From NCBI GenBank assembly GCA_936432065.2, contig OW386290.2, positions 55,694,843 to 55,758,842 of the forward strand: a stretch of 64,000 bases of DNA, given 5' to 3'. Under the pieces are notes generated by a model. It did not search any database and was not told where the DNA came from. It was given only the letters and a program-made list of their open reading frames with translations. Every line of letters begins with the position of its first letter. The stretch's first letter is position 1. The position numbers and the translations under genes are program-made. The stretch is from Rutpela maculata (taxonomy: Eukaryota > Arthropoda > Insecta > Coleoptera > Cerambycidae). This document shows positions 46,000 through 58,151 of the stretch, piece by piece.

Positions 46000-46105
46000 C
46001 ACAGGCACACACAAAAAATGTCATGTACTAAGGACCATACCACCGTACTCTTATGTATTTTCATACGCTAAATCCGAATCTGTCATTAGAATTGCTCCAT
46101 CACGT
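46000..46105 (+). repeat. Single diverged Y unit
   Basis: CACAGGCACACACAAAAAA, ACCATACCACCGTACTCTTA, TGTATTTTCATACG and AATCCGAATCTGTCATTAGA align with one minisatellite Y unit including its CACAGCCACACAAAAA-type end. The rest of the array is missing. Confidence 0.55.
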
Positions 46106-46461
46106 CAAGGTTTTTTCTAGCCTCAAGAAATACCTAGAAATCCATACAAAATCCGCCTTTTTAAGACATTTAACTGATTTGCCCATAAAAGCAATTCTAA
46201 GTAGTTTATTTTTATGTATTTTTATGCGTTGAATGTAAATTTTGGGTGAAAAAGTCATGTAACGCACTTTTATACTCTCGAAATACATCTCACTTTTTTT
46301 TTGAGGGAGAAAAAATCCAACATGGCCCTTCGGTGCTTTGGATCTAGCGCAACCGAAGAGTGCCGGACTCCTACCGGCTAGAACCCCTCCCATCTACACC
46401 ACACTACATCTCGGAACCGTTGTCCGGACATACTTTGAGACGCAGGGTTTGTCTGTTCACA

Positions 46462-48968
46462 TTATTCGCTCTCCTTTGCCGACATTTTATTTTTGAACAT
46501 TTTTTTTAAGCGATCACCAGTTTCCCTCTTCTCTACCATGAGAGAGTTTAGGTTCTCGACAGTTATTACTGTTCCTAATTTTATTTGGGCTTGTCGTCTT
46601 TGATCCTCCCGTCTTGCACACACGAAAATCGTATATTCTACAGTGTCCTCCTCATCACAGCACACATACGGCATCAGTCGTCTTGCCGATTCTCTTCGTG
46701 TGCTGTCTGATTGATCCAAGTTCTGTCAAGACTTGCGACGTATAATAGTCGGTGTCACGGAACTTGCAGTCGTTCCACTGCTTCAATTGAGGTATCTCCT
46801 CGCCCACTGCGCAACAACTGTCTCCTCGTCCCACCTTTCTTGCCATTCCCTAACTGCGGCCTCTCTCTCTCCTGTCTCCTTCTTTCAGGTAAGTGTCCAT
46901 CTCCAGTGTGGTGTATGTTCCTTCTCTTCTCCACTAGTACATCTATGAGGGAATTCCTGTTATGACTTTTACTTATTGCCTTGGTGGAGACAGTCTTATA
47001 CGGTAACGCCACCCTGATGAGCATTCTTCTTTGACTTCTCTCAAGCATTATCTTATATCTCCCTATTCTCAATGCCGGCACCAGATCGGTGCAGCATACA
47101 AGAGAATAGATTGTACTACATTAAACAGCATAAGTCTTTTCCTGACCATTGCCCCCACTATCTGTTCTGGATTATCGCAGGTCATTCAGACGTATTCCAC
47201 GAATGCGTCTTGCAGGTCCAACATGATACCTAAGTATTTTAACTTTGAATTGAATTTGCGTCTCTTGCACATTAAAGCTATACACCTATTTCTGTGCCCT
47301 TTCAGCATGATGGCTACTATCTTCTCTCTCTCTCTCTTCCCCCCTCTCTATATCTCTCTCTTTCTCTCTCTCTCTCTCTGGGGCTAAAGACAACTTATGG
47401 CCGGTGAGCCATTTAATGCCACACTATTCATACATTTTCCTCATCGCCTCGGTTGTTCTCTAGACGAGGTTTTTTCATGATCTGCGAAAGCTAGTACCAC
47501 AAGGTTGTCCGTAAATGTTAGAGACATCATCTTCTCCGGTAGCCTTAACCTGAGAACTCCGTCGTACAGAATATTCCATAGCGTAGGACCACGGACCGAT
47601 CCTTGTGGCGTCATATGTGTCCTCGCTCTTTGTATTTTTCGGTCCAGTGCTACTACGGCGCATAGCTTATTCCTTGTAATTCTAAGCTCCTTTTGAATGT
47701 ACTCGACTACTTGGAAAGCCATATTGTCTATCGGAGAATCCTTCCCGTTCCTTTATTTTCCTGACCAGTCTGTCCCTGACCAGGCTCTCATATAATTTAC
47801 CCAAAGTGTTAATCAAACAAACTGGTCTCTGGGAACTCGGGCTATTTATGGACATCTTTCCCTCCCACAGTAGTACCAACTTGACCGCCTTCTATTCCAT
47901 AGGGACCTTACCCTTGGCGGCCATACCATTCATCAGGTCTATTATAACCTACGGAACCGCTTTGAAGGCTTCGACCAAAGCCTTCGTCGGTATTCCGTCC
48001 AAACTTTAACTTTTCCCTGTTTTTAGGTTGCTCACGACAGTTGCAAGTTCCTCTATACTGAAAGGGGGAAAATTTATTTGGTCATAAGCTTGCCAGGCCA
48101 CTGATCAGTTCTACGAGGAAAGAGCTGGACTGCAATTTCTAGTTTCTTTTCCGCTTTTAGACCGTACCGAGCATCCTTTCCTTTGATGGCTATTTTGTAG
48201 TCCTTTCCCCATTTGTCTGTTTCTATTATACCTTATTAACTTTCTTAGCGACAGTTTCGCGTCTTTATACAGCTAGTAGATTATCTCCTTTTCGTCATCC
48301 GGCAGTCTTCCGGCCTACTTCTATTGCGTTTCTCCTAGCCTCTGTGCAGGCATTTCTGGTTCTCTCGGTGTCGGCGTTCCACCAGTATGGTAACTTTGGA
48401 GGAACCTTATTTCGCTTGATCAAGTTTTTTGGTATGCCTTTTTTACTTGTTCTGTCACAGCTGCTGGTGTTAGTCTGGCTTTCCAGCTGATCCACCCCCT
48501 GCCTGAGCTCTCACCTGAATACTTCCTTGTCCATGACAGGTATAGTCCTACACGTCTCTCTCTGCAGACCCTTGGGAGCTTTGGTTGAACATGTGGCGTC
48601 AATGAAACTGGATTAGTCTCCTCTCGACCAGGTGGGGAGCACACCGTCATTGTGGACCACCACATGCATCGTTACGAGACACTCGCACATATACTCCTCT
48701 CCATAGGATGATTTTCTTGCCCGGCCAGTTTGTTATCATATGCATTATGCTATCCACGTATTCCCTAAACACTTCATGGCGTACTTTAGTGGAAGCGTAA
48801 CAGCACACCATCAAACACACCTTGATATCGACGATGAAATAGCCTTCGGGCAGCGTGACCCCTTCTAATTTTGATGTTCTTATTAACGAGGTACATCCGT
48901 CTATCCTTGTTTTTGTCCTTTATCCACCTTGACCCATTAAACCTAGTCATATTAGGCTCGGAAAACAC
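46462..48968 (-). pseudogene. R1-clade-like LINE pseudogene
   Basis: Reading from 48968 down: an endonuclease-end region without clear motifs, then KLPYWWNADTERTRNACTEARR, SSQRPVCLINTLGKLYESLV, GFSDRQYGFPSSRV, PQGSVRGPTLWNILYDGVLRL, FTDNLVVLAFADHEKT, RIGRYKIMLERSQRRMLIRV, YYTSQVLTELGSIRQH and a cysteine cluster PYVCCDEEDTVEY...C. This order (YWW, RPLCML.T.GK, QGSVLGP.LWN, CCHC tail) is that of R1-clade LINEs. The catalytic FADD has become FTDN and the tail histidine is Tyr. At least five frame changes occur. Element orientation is antisense to the window, and the 3' end lies near 46.46 kb. Confidence 0.75.
47319..47381 (+). repeat. (CT)n microsatellite
   Basis: An interrupted CT-dinucleotide tract of about 60 bases lies inside the R1-like LINE pseudogene. 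Confidence 0.85.
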
Positions 48969-48994
48969 TTGAAATATCTGTGCAGTGCAGTTGA

Positions 48995-49207
48995 AAATTT
49001 TTTAATGGACAAAGCTGCGACAATGCACCAGCAACAGTCGACGAGCTTCATAACGACGAGGAAGTCGACTCTCCAGTCAAAACATTTCTCGCAAGCATGG
49101 AGAACAATCAATACGTAGAATCAGTGAACAGCGCAACGGAAGCAATTTCCGAAGAAAGTATTGTTGAAGACTACAACGAACCTGGACCTTCGACATCAAG
49201 CACCTAA
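48995..49207 (+). pseudogene. Orphan acidic C-terminal coding fragment
   Basis: An open frame after a TGA encodes about 70 residues, NGQSCDNAPATVDELHNDEE, then SPVKTFLASMENNQYVESVN, and ends NEPGPSTSST at TAA (49205-49207). Base composition is balanced and codon use looks coding, unlike the flanks. EPGPSTSS-type tails are common in insect TE proteins, but I cannot name the family. It begins right after the LINE pseudogene. Confidence 0.4.
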
Positions 49208-51055
49208 AACGCCTCAAGAAGCAGGCTAGTCGTGGATTAGGCCTACAGGGGATAACCACGTAAAAAAACGCGCTATATACTCTACCTCAAGGTGGTGTGG
49301 AAACGAGTATTGATCATTGAGCTATGCGTAGCAGACAAATAAAATCAACTATATTTGAAGATTTTCAGGTATGAAAACAAATTTTGTCTCAACACAAAAA
49401 TACTCCTTCATAAAAGTCGCACTAAGTTGAGAAATTACAAAAAATCATAATTTCGGCTGCTGCACCGAAACTATTCAGTTTAACGAAAAAATCTATAGGA
49501 CATAAGTACATTTTTTGCCGTACCGGAGCGAAATACTTCTAAGAGACTGTTTTTGTGCGCCAAAACTGTCAACAAATTCCCAAATTAGTGTACGACGTAT
49601 TGTTACGGAAACTTTTCATGACTCGAGTCATATCGAAATTTCGTGCCCAGCTCTTAGACTATTATGTTTGTTGGGTATTTGCCATTGTAAAAATATTTAA
49701 AAAGTTTGATGAAAGGCCGAAGTTTCTATCATCAGAATTTTTATACATTTTTGCAGTGGCAAAACACCCAACAAACCTAAGAAATCATTCATGAATATGC
49801 CACAAATAATTAATTATAACCAATATCAGCCATCATATTTTCATCCCACCTCCCTGATATCAGCGCTCCATTTCTCAAGTCCAGGAAATGCAATTTGAAA
49901 CTCATCTAGTATCCCAATTTTCTAAAGTTTTAAACGATCTTTGCTACAATATTCTTCTAATTTGGACATTTGTGATTTCCCAGGAAATTTTCAGTATCTA
50001 TATTGTTCTCTCTTCCGTTGATGTGACCAAAAAATAACAGGATTTGGGAGAATACGATGCTGGAGAGCTTTGGGGAACGTATTTCTTAGGGAATCGAGCT
50101 GTACGTACGATAGGCTGTCTAGGATATACGTAATAAATATCTCTAGGCCTACAGCATTTGAAGAGGAACAAATTACTGCTGGTTTTAAAATCTTTCGGAA
50201 GTTATAAAACTTAACAGGTTGAAATATTCACTGAAAATAATTTTAGCTTATGCTTCGCCTCGTACCATACATAAATCTGTTTTTTTTTCTGTTGAAATAA
50301 AAGAAGCTGTAGAAAGATGACGAAATTAATGGACGTTTAACATTTTTTTTAGTGATAAATTATGCGATTCAACGAAAACAGATCACCAGATTTCCCTTTA
50401 GAGCTCACAGAACTATAAAAAATGCATAGATATAAATTTTAAACAATGATGACTTAATATGAAATATTAAACGTTTCCTCGTAAAAATCCTGTCTACATT
50501 CACAAGAGCGGTGTTTAGGTGAGGGATTGCACTGGAAAGAGAAGTAATCGCGCGCCGGCGACTGTCTCACCGTCCTATGCATTACTCAGGAGCACAGATT
50601 GGCTACTGTAATATGCACAGACCATCAATATTAATACTTTATCCAAGGTAAGGTGGTCTTTACCGCTGCCGAGCTGCTTTTGGTTTAGCTATCTCAACGA
50701 AATGAAATGCCTCAAATGGCCTAACCGCACTGGGAGGTTTACCGCAAAGCGGAATATGCACATAGAACGAAATATAAAAAGGTAAAAAAGATGAAATTTT
50801 GATTAACTTTTTTAGATTTCTAAAATATCGATTTGCCTCTTACTCATAGTGCCCAAGGTATAATCAAGGAGGATGAGGCTCAAGCCACGTAACTAATCTG
50901 ACTTGGGGTTGAAGTTTATCAATCTTGTACGAGAAAATTGCTACACTTTATTATGCGCAAAAGTTAGTTAAAATTAGGGTTTGTTTCTCATGAAAAGAGG
51001 GTAATAAATGTTCAATAACGATGCAAAACGTAGTTCGGGTGGTATATGATAAATA
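49208..51055. other. Intergenic DNA
   Basis: No recognisable gene or repeat. Short overlapping frames around 49.5-49.8 kb show no motif. A CG-rich word (CGCGCGCCGGCG) at 50.55 kb is isolated. Confidence 0.4.
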
Positions 51056-51556
51056 TAGTCCGGGAGCTGGTGGCACTAAATTTTGTAAGATGTTTTACAG
51101 ATTAGTTTTATTTTATTTGTGTCATATCGGAGCTACAAAAACCTCAAATCGACTCCTGCAGGGGTACCAGCGGGACAGCCATTGACAGCGGCCTGACAAT
51201 TATGTTTAAAAGAAAAGGTGAATGTTGGAAATTTTAAAAGCTGAAACTTTTTCTATTATTTATTAATATTTCAATAAGATATAAAATAACCTCCTGCCAG
51301 TTCTCCCATAGACCGGTCTACTCCTGCCATGGTTATATTTTTGTGAAAAAAAAAATCAATTGATACAAATATTAAAAGCTGAACATTTTTTTGTCATTTC
51401 TTCAATAATTAAGACAATTGAAAAACGTATCCTGCCAGCCATTTGATGGGACCTGACTTCGGCGGGTGCTAGGAAGTAGTAAGGTAGTATCACATAAAAC
51501 AGAATATAGTTTGTTTCAATACACAAGATTATTTTGTATTTATTTACGAATAAAAA

Positions 51557-52242
51557 AAACCGCTGCCCAAGGAATCACTACTTCCACATCCAAGTTCTCT
51601 ATCCAAGTCACTCACAACGAAAAAACTTTGTATGTGAAAATAATTGTTTGCGGATCTTTAATATAATATTTGAAATCCTCTACCCCAAAAACCCATAAAA
51701 CGATACCCCACATCGGTAGTGGGGTGGGGGGTGGTGATAGTGGGGGGTGGATGAAGTAAAAAATATTTTGAGGTTTCTGGTTCCTGTGCATACACTAAAT
51801 CACAATTTTTTTTTCATCTCCTTTAATAAGGGGGTGGTAATGAGGGTGGCTAATGCCAAAAATTTTTTTAAGACCTTAGCTTCTCTTGTATATACTAAAT
51901 ACCAATTTTATGGACTCTTACCTGCTTGATTGACCTATTTACCCCAAATTTACCCCAATTTACCCCCCAACCCTTCGACGGAACAAGATGAAAATATAAT
52001 CTAGTTCTAGATCTCGTTAAAGTACATATGTGTACCAAATTTCAAGTCAATATCTTAAACGGTTCCAGAGTAAACGTGCGCACAAAAAAAAGTTACAGAC
52101 AGACATACCGACAGACAGACAGAAATTTTTTTTCGCTCAAACTTAAAATCTCGACATTTCATGACATTTTAAGCCTATTTGGACAATAAAAAATTTTTAA
52201 AATTTTTTTGTCGTTACTATACTTCCACTGGACGTGGAAGTA
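51557..52242 (-). repeat. Repeat X, copy 5
   Basis: A full-length antisense copy from AAACCGCTGCCCAAGGAATC to ACTTCCACTGGACGTGGAAGT, inserted in element E about 20 bases beyond the stop codon of its last exon. All landmark tracts are present. Confidence 0.85.
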
Positions 52243-52261
52243 ATATGTAGCGTTAAAAAAT

Positions 52262-52679
52262 TTACAAATACGTATCTTTGTCGATATATTTATAAACTGT
52301 TTCTACAAAACTGGATAAGTCTTCAACGTCGGAATCTTCACTATCGCTGGAATCACTGTCACGTTGAAGATGCTCCATAGTGTTATTGTCATTCTGTTCA
52401 TCAGTATAGTCCGGGAGCGTCAGATTCCGTAAATACATTATGAACAATTCAAAAATTAGTGACATTGTTTTTTTTTTAATTAATTACTCAGTAGGAAAAG
52501 TATTATTATTACCTGCGACGTCGGTTTCAGCAATTTTATCAATAATTACGTCACTGATAGCAGTTGGTAATTGGTCGCCTTCAAACCATAGGAATTCCAG
52601 CTTATTGTCAACTTCTTTCCACCGGCAATCTGAATGAGATAATGCGGTTGGGTGTTGGGAGTGTGCATTGCACCACACA
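52262..52679 (-). pseudogene. Element E gene, last exon
   Basis: An acceptor TATATTTCCAG on the minus strand precedes VWCNAHSQHPTALSHSDCRW, KEVDNKLEFLWFEGDQLP and TAISDVIIDKIAETDV. After a single TAA the same frame gives LTLPDYTDEQNDNN, DSDSSDSEDSDVEDLS and ends YKYIDKDTYL. From memory, the W....P..LS....GW..V...L..LW..G.QLP pattern closes uncharacterised arthropod/cnidarian TE proteins that begin with the CxxC module found in the first exon. The acidic serine/aspartate tail is typical of nuclear proteins. It is inactive as it stands. Confidence 0.5.
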
Positions 52680-53266
52680 CTGGAAATATAAATTGCCCTT
52701 AAAATTTCTACCTATTCTACCATGCACTTTTACATATGTTCAAAATTTGAAACATACAAAAAAATTTCTTTCCTAGGATGGTTATTAAAAATGTTTGTCG
52801 GGTTGTTAAAATATATCTATTTGATTAAATCAAATAGATATAATAATAAGTTAGCTTATTGTATATGGACAGAACTATTACTAACGCTTTCTACAATGTA
52901 TAATATTTTAAAAGATACACCAGTAAAAAATTACCGTATGCCTTTTTAAGGTCAATGGCAATTGAAACATATTATTGCCAATATATTTTTTCGACCATAA
53001 AACTCCTGTAAAAACTTCTAAACAAAACGCGGCTACGTTATTCATCTCTGTCAGTAGGCGAAGCGAAAATAACTGATCTTAAGGAGCCTGATTTAAACAG
53101 GGGTAAAGTTGATTTAGGTCGAAAACCTTTTTCTGGCCGCGAGTGTACCCAAAAGAACAGAAAAAGTGGTGAGAAAAAGAAAGAAAATTCATCATTATAA
53201 CGCGCAGCATATGATTGAAAAAATAATGTAATATGTATAATCAATAGACTAATTGTTTATACTTAC

Positions 53267-53557
53267 TGTGTAAAACCAGATGTTGAAGGCTCTGATAATG
53301 ATTGTTCACTCGTGGAAACTGAACCACTACCAGATTTTTTATATTTTGCCTTCAATGCCGTGAAATTACTCAAACACTGAATGATAACCTTCAGTGTCAC
53401 ATAAAGCCGATGGCAATTATACATTTTTCCCTTGCAAATTATTTTGTTGACGAATTTCTAAAATTTCCGTACAGTTATTCAAACGTTCTTTTGTAAAGAA
53501 AATTATTTTCTCTTTTTTTGAATTACAAAAAACACAAACTGGCTTGAGTGTAGCCAT
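53267..53557 (-). pseudogene. Element E gene, first exon (CxxC module)
   Basis: From an ATG at 53557 the minus strand encodes MATLKPVCVFCNSKKEK, IIFFTKERLNNCTEILEIR and LQGKNV, then a TAA, then GYHSV and, one frame over, LSNFTALKAKYKKSG and SEQSLSEPSTSGFTQ. A consensus donor, GTAAGT, ends it (53261-53266 on the plus strand). I recall this C.FC....FT...L..C...L..R.......LP......GYH..C...FTAL..KY layout as the amino terminus of a multicopy arthropod TE protein, presumably zinc-binding. One stop and one frameshift break it. About 590 bases separate it from the next recognised exon, so the middle exons are probably deleted. Confidence 0.55.
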
Positions 53558-54151
53558 CTTAGAAATTCGTAAATACGTCGTATTCGTAAGTTTTGCGTCT
53601 ATTAGGTATCACAGCACCAAGCGAATAGAACATCACTGATCAATAAGGAATGCCGGACCCTGTTAATATCTACAAAAAGGACAGGTGCTCAATTGAAAAG
53701 AACCTAGATACTTTTATCTAACGCACTGAGAACCTTTGGAAACTTAGAACCTACGAAGCCAGGTTCCATCAAATGGCTGGCAGCATACGTTTTTCAATTG
53801 TCTTAATTATTGAAGAAATGACAAAAAAAATTTCAGTTTTTAATATTTGTATGAATTGATTTTTTTTTCTCATAAATATGACAGGAGTAGACCGGTCTAC
53901 GGGAGAAGTGGCAGGAGGTCGGTTTATATCTTATTAAAATATTAACAAATTGAAAACATTTCAGCTTTTAATATTTTTAACATTTACACTTGTTTTCAAC
54001 ATGATTGACATATCGCTGTCAATCGTTGTCCCACCAACGGGATGGTAGGAGTTCATTTTGTTGATAAGTTTCAGTAATATTATAAAATAAAAGATAAATC
54101 AAGGTTTAAAAAATGTGACAATGAAAAATGTCGCCAGCTCTAATATGTGTC

Positions 54152-54345
54152 GTATGCAATATCACAAGTGCTTAAAATTCTATTGGTAAAAACTTTTTAA
54201 GAGCCTGATTACCTATTAAATAGTGTAAAACAGTTTATTACCGTATGTAATATCACTAGTGACTAGAATTTTATCGGTATTTTTTTTTTCGAGAGCATTG
54301 TTGCCTAGTAATATAAAGAGTGTAAATTAACAGTTTATTATCTTT
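54152..54345 (+). repeat. 91-bp tandem duplication
   Basis: The two units start GTATGCAATATCACAAGTG (54152) and GTATGTAATATCACTAGTG (54243) and share AATTYTATYGGTA, GCCT..TTACCTA-like and AACAGTTTATTA segments. An AATAAACTGTTT hairpin follows at 54.33-54.36 kb. They abut the right end of element E. Confidence 0.65.
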
Positions 54346-56780
54346 AATAATAAACTGTTTACAATTTATACAAATTGTATTACTTTTGGCAACGTAGCTC
54401 GAAAAGAAAACTATAGATAAAATTTAAAAGTACAAATAGTGATATATTTGTGTAGAATGGTAAGTAGGGAAGATCTGATAGATGACGGACGTGTTTTTGT
54501 AAAGCTCTTATTAATGTGCGTATAACCCCGTTAATTTTGGACAGAGTGGTGTTAAACTGAAGCGCGAGTAATTCTGAATAAATCCATACATATTGATATA
54601 ACAACGTTTACCTACGATCACTACTGCAAATAGTAAAAAACGCACTACCTGCCATCTATGTAAGTTGAATTTTACATATTGTAAACAAAACGCACTGTAA
54701 ACAAATCGCACGGGACACGCAATTATAGGTGGCTTATATCGCTGACGCGGGGTTTAAAAGGACGAATGCGCCTACGTAATTTTCAAACGCTGTCAAAACT
54801 GACATAATATTTGTTGAATAATATGTTTGACTAGTAAACTAAATCCAGATTTTACTAAATAAATATGATCGTAGGTAAAGTATAGTACATAATTCAAGTT
54901 GTAAAGCAATTTCGCACTCACGGAAATACGCACTCGCCGCTACGCGGCATCGTGCGTAACTTTTCCATTCGTGCGTAATATGCTTCTTACAACACTCATT
55001 ACGTAATATACTATTATGTTATATCGTTGATATTTAATTAATACCGGTGAAGTGTAAAGATAGCGTAACATGAAGCCTTCATTTCATAAACAAGTGTCGA
55101 CATCTGACAAGCGGGTACCTAAAATTCTAATATCGGAAGTACCATCGTATACCACCAGAGATCAATGAAAATACCCGAAGACATCAGGGATAAGATAAGT
55201 CATTACATTTTTCTTTGCAATAACAAGACAATTTTACAGGGAACTAATTTCCTAATAAGTTTTAATTTTACGTTACTTTATTTACCTACTATTGCTAGCA
55301 GCTTCATACACCATAATAGTACGGCAGCCCGTTACCAAAAACCCATCAAAACAGTGAGCTTTATCGCATTATGAAATTCTAATATACTTTTTCATACGAC
55401 AAAAGTTCGAAAAATGTTACGGGCGGCTGGCAAACGACTTTCCGTCTGTAAGTTGTATCAAATTGGAAGCTAACATTGTTAAAGCAGCGAGGCTAAAACT
55501 TTTTTCTATTTATAGAGTGGGGTGTATAAAACGATAAATAAATGCGATCTGCCGTTTTCCGTTGGCCGTAGCTGCGCGAAATCGAATGGAGTAGCATATA
55601 CGTTCGGCGTACTGGCGCGGCGGCGCGCGGAGGACTTAGAGATGTTGGATGACTTCGTTGCCTATGGCAACGACATGAAGTGTATCCGAAGCCATGTAGC
55701 GTCTCCAGCAGAAGATATAGAACGCTTGTATACGTAAATAAAATATGGCAGCTGCTGGGACCGTGGATGCTGCGTTGTCGTTATACAGAGATGGTATACT
55801 CCGTATAGTCCCAACGCAGCATCGGTCCGGGAAGCTCGTATCAGAGTCTTCTGGTATGTATATGAGTGCTCTGGAATAACTGAATGAATTAATTTTTTTT
55901 TGTCGCGGCGGAAATCATTTTTCTCAAATGTGAACTGGGAAAAAGTTCAGTTCATATTTTTTCCTCTTCTTAATGGTATTTGGAATGGCCTTAAGTGGAT
56001 AACTGCCTCGCCACGATGGCTTGATCAGCCCTCAAAATTAAGCAACATGCGAATATAATCACTCGTAACTGAACTAGCAAAAAGTTCTGTTCGAGCTTTC
56101 TTGTAGTCAAGAGACATCGAAATTACTCGATAATGAGCAGAATTGCCTCGCCGCTGTGACCAGAATTTTGACCGGTGGCTATTTGTCATTATTTCGGTCT
56201 TTGCAACTCAGCGTATCAGTCACAAGGGCAGTTCTCAATTTTTCCTCATCATATTTACTTCTCTCGACAAGAAGAAAAATGAAACTGCTTCGCTGCGAAG
56301 ACCGAGATGACGGGTTTTTCTTAACATGTTCAAAGCTCGATTTGAACCCTTTAGGACAGGTAAAATGTTCCGTCACCCTGAACTTTTCTTCTCAGCTCTC
56401 CCAGAACTGATGAGAAACGCTGGAATTATCTTCACTAAAGTAACTTGAAAATCTTGGTAGTGGGTTACCGTACTATAACAACATTTCTTAGATAAATAAA
56501 CTTTGACATTGAAAGGGCCAAGCAGCTGTTAAGATAAACGGGGTTTCTTAGATAAATAAACTGTGATGTTTCGTCACCCTGAGATGAAATATGGTTAGGT
56601 AGTAAATTGACAACAAAGTAGGACCATGAATTCTTTTCTTCCAGGAATATCGAATTTGAACTGGACCCGAGCTAGTCGGTGGCGTAATATTGAATTGCTA
56701 TGAAGTACCGCGGCGGGGTGTCTTTTTTATTGAATCTATAGAAATGCCCGCGATGCGGGTTTTCCCAAGAAATAGTATCT
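54346..56780. other. Intergenic DNA
   Basis: No gene can be assigned. Notable local items: CpG-containing ACGCACTCGCCGCTACGCGGC at about 54.93 kb, a GC-rich 72-residue frame at 55522-55737 without motifs, a small hairpin GGGACCGTGGATGCTGCGTT / AACGCAGCATCGGTCC at 55757-55830, and two copies of TTTCTTAGATAAATAAACT at about 56.49 and 56.55 kb. Confidence 0.4.
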
Positions 56781-57104
56781 ACACATAAGAATAATAAATG
56801 GATCGACTACAGAATGTAGAAACAGAAAATCACATCGGATGCCAAGCATAAACGAGAAACTGAAAGATGCACAGGAAAAATAGAAGCGGAGAGAAGACAT
56901 GTAGAGAAAAAAATGGAGAGAAAAAAGTCCAACAGAATAACGATTAAACTAAACCTTCTGACACTTGTAAAAATACAGAAGAAATGATAATACGTATAAT
57001 ACCTACACGAGAAGATACATACCACTGCAACATTGGACAGATAAACTGAAGGAAGAAGAGAAAGCAAAAAATGAAGGAACCAAATGAATACAATAAGCCA
57101 CCAT

Positions 57105-57260
57105 CCATGGAATAGCTGCTAGAAATAATGGTAGAACAAGAAGAAATACTGCACCTGGAATAGACAAATAAACAATGAATGAATGCACTATGGACCTAAA
57201 AGGCTAAAGGAGCAAACTTTAGAAATCATCACCGGAGCATGGCTGGAAACCACACCTCTA
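57105..57260 (+). pseudogene. Short RT-like LINE scrap
   Basis: The plus strand reads ARNNGRTRRNTAPGIDK, a stop, TMNECTMDLKG and, one frame over, LKEQTLEIITGAWLE. This resembles the NxxAPGxDxI..E.LK segment at the start of LINE RT domains. Nothing convincing follows, so it is a small decayed piece. The surrounding 56.8-57.6 kb is A-rich and unassigned. Confidence 0.35.
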
Positions 57261-57639
57261 TCTAAAAACTACTAAAGCTAAAAGTCAGCATGAATAGGAG
57301 GGAAAACAATTTCTAAAAGGATAGAAACTTACTGGATACGTCCAAAGAAGGGACACGACACATTTACCGAAGAATACGTTAATACTAAACAGACACAAAC
57401 TCAAAATAAGGAGACCACCCTACACATGGATAACAACTGAGAGGATCATGAACAAACTAGGAAGGGACAAAACATACCGGGAAAGAACAAGAAAAAGGAG
57501 ATAACATAAAGAAATTGGAAGCATGTATACTCGGTAGGAATCAAAACGGATGAAACAGTAGACTCAGAGGAAGGAGAAGACTAGAAGCAAAAACACAAAA
57601 AATAAGCTTAAATACTCCTTTACAACACAATGCGGCAAC

Positions 57640-57840
57640 GCAACTCATAAAAACCTACACTGCCCATCCCACACTTCTGTACCTTGCATCATGTGGCTCT
57701 CTCTGCTGACAACAAGCATGACCCATATCCAATCCAGTGTGGACGTAGCCGGTCAAGCGGTATATCCTGAGAGTGACAGCAATGCCTACTGCACGCTGGT
57801 AAATCAGTTAATCAATCAATTTTATTATTATTATTAGTTT
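57640..57840 (+). mobile_element. Probable LINE 3' end with (TTA)n tail
   Basis: A non-coding, GC-richer stretch ending AATCAATCAATTTTATTATTATTATTAG looks like the 3' UTR and microsatellite tail of a non-LTR element, perhaps the one represented by the RT scrap 400 bases upstream. Confidence 0.4.
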
Positions 57841-58151
57841 AAGTTTTATTCTTAGCTTATTATTAATTTGAGAAGTTTGAAAATAAGGTTAAAACTGTTT
57901 AGTTAAGCAGTTTAGTTCAGTTTTAGAAAAAAAAGGAGAAATCTGACAATTCTGACTTCGGATTCGGTTTCAGCGGGTCCAAATACATAAGGATACACTG
58001 ACATGCGCAGGCCAGACTACTTTTTGTTTTTGTTTTGGGGGTGTCTTTTGGGGTTAGAGGTGAAAACAAACGAATCTGACAGTTCTGACTTCGGATTCGG
58101 TTTCAGAGGATCAAAATACATAAGGATACACTGGTATGGTCCGCAGGCCAG

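Larger units (their letters stand above)
51056..54142 (-). mobile_element. Transposon E (TAG...CTA ends) carrying a spliced orphan gene
   Basis: The left end starts TAGTCCGGGAGCTGGTGGC and the right end, reverse-complemented, TAGAGCTGGCGACA. ATA flanks both (51053-51055 and 54143-54145). The arms (51056-51480 and about 53735-54142) share GACCGGTCTACTCCTG, CCATTTGATGG and CAATTGAAAAACGTAT. Between them lie two minus-strand exons and repeat X5. At 3.1 kb it is long enough to represent a decayed autonomous element whose middle exons were lost. Confidence 0.75.

Noticed and set aside
52815..52841. Perfect 26-bp palindrome TATCTATTTGATT and its mirror as a regulatory site
   Set aside because: Isolated, AT-only composition in the intron of element E; likely by chance.
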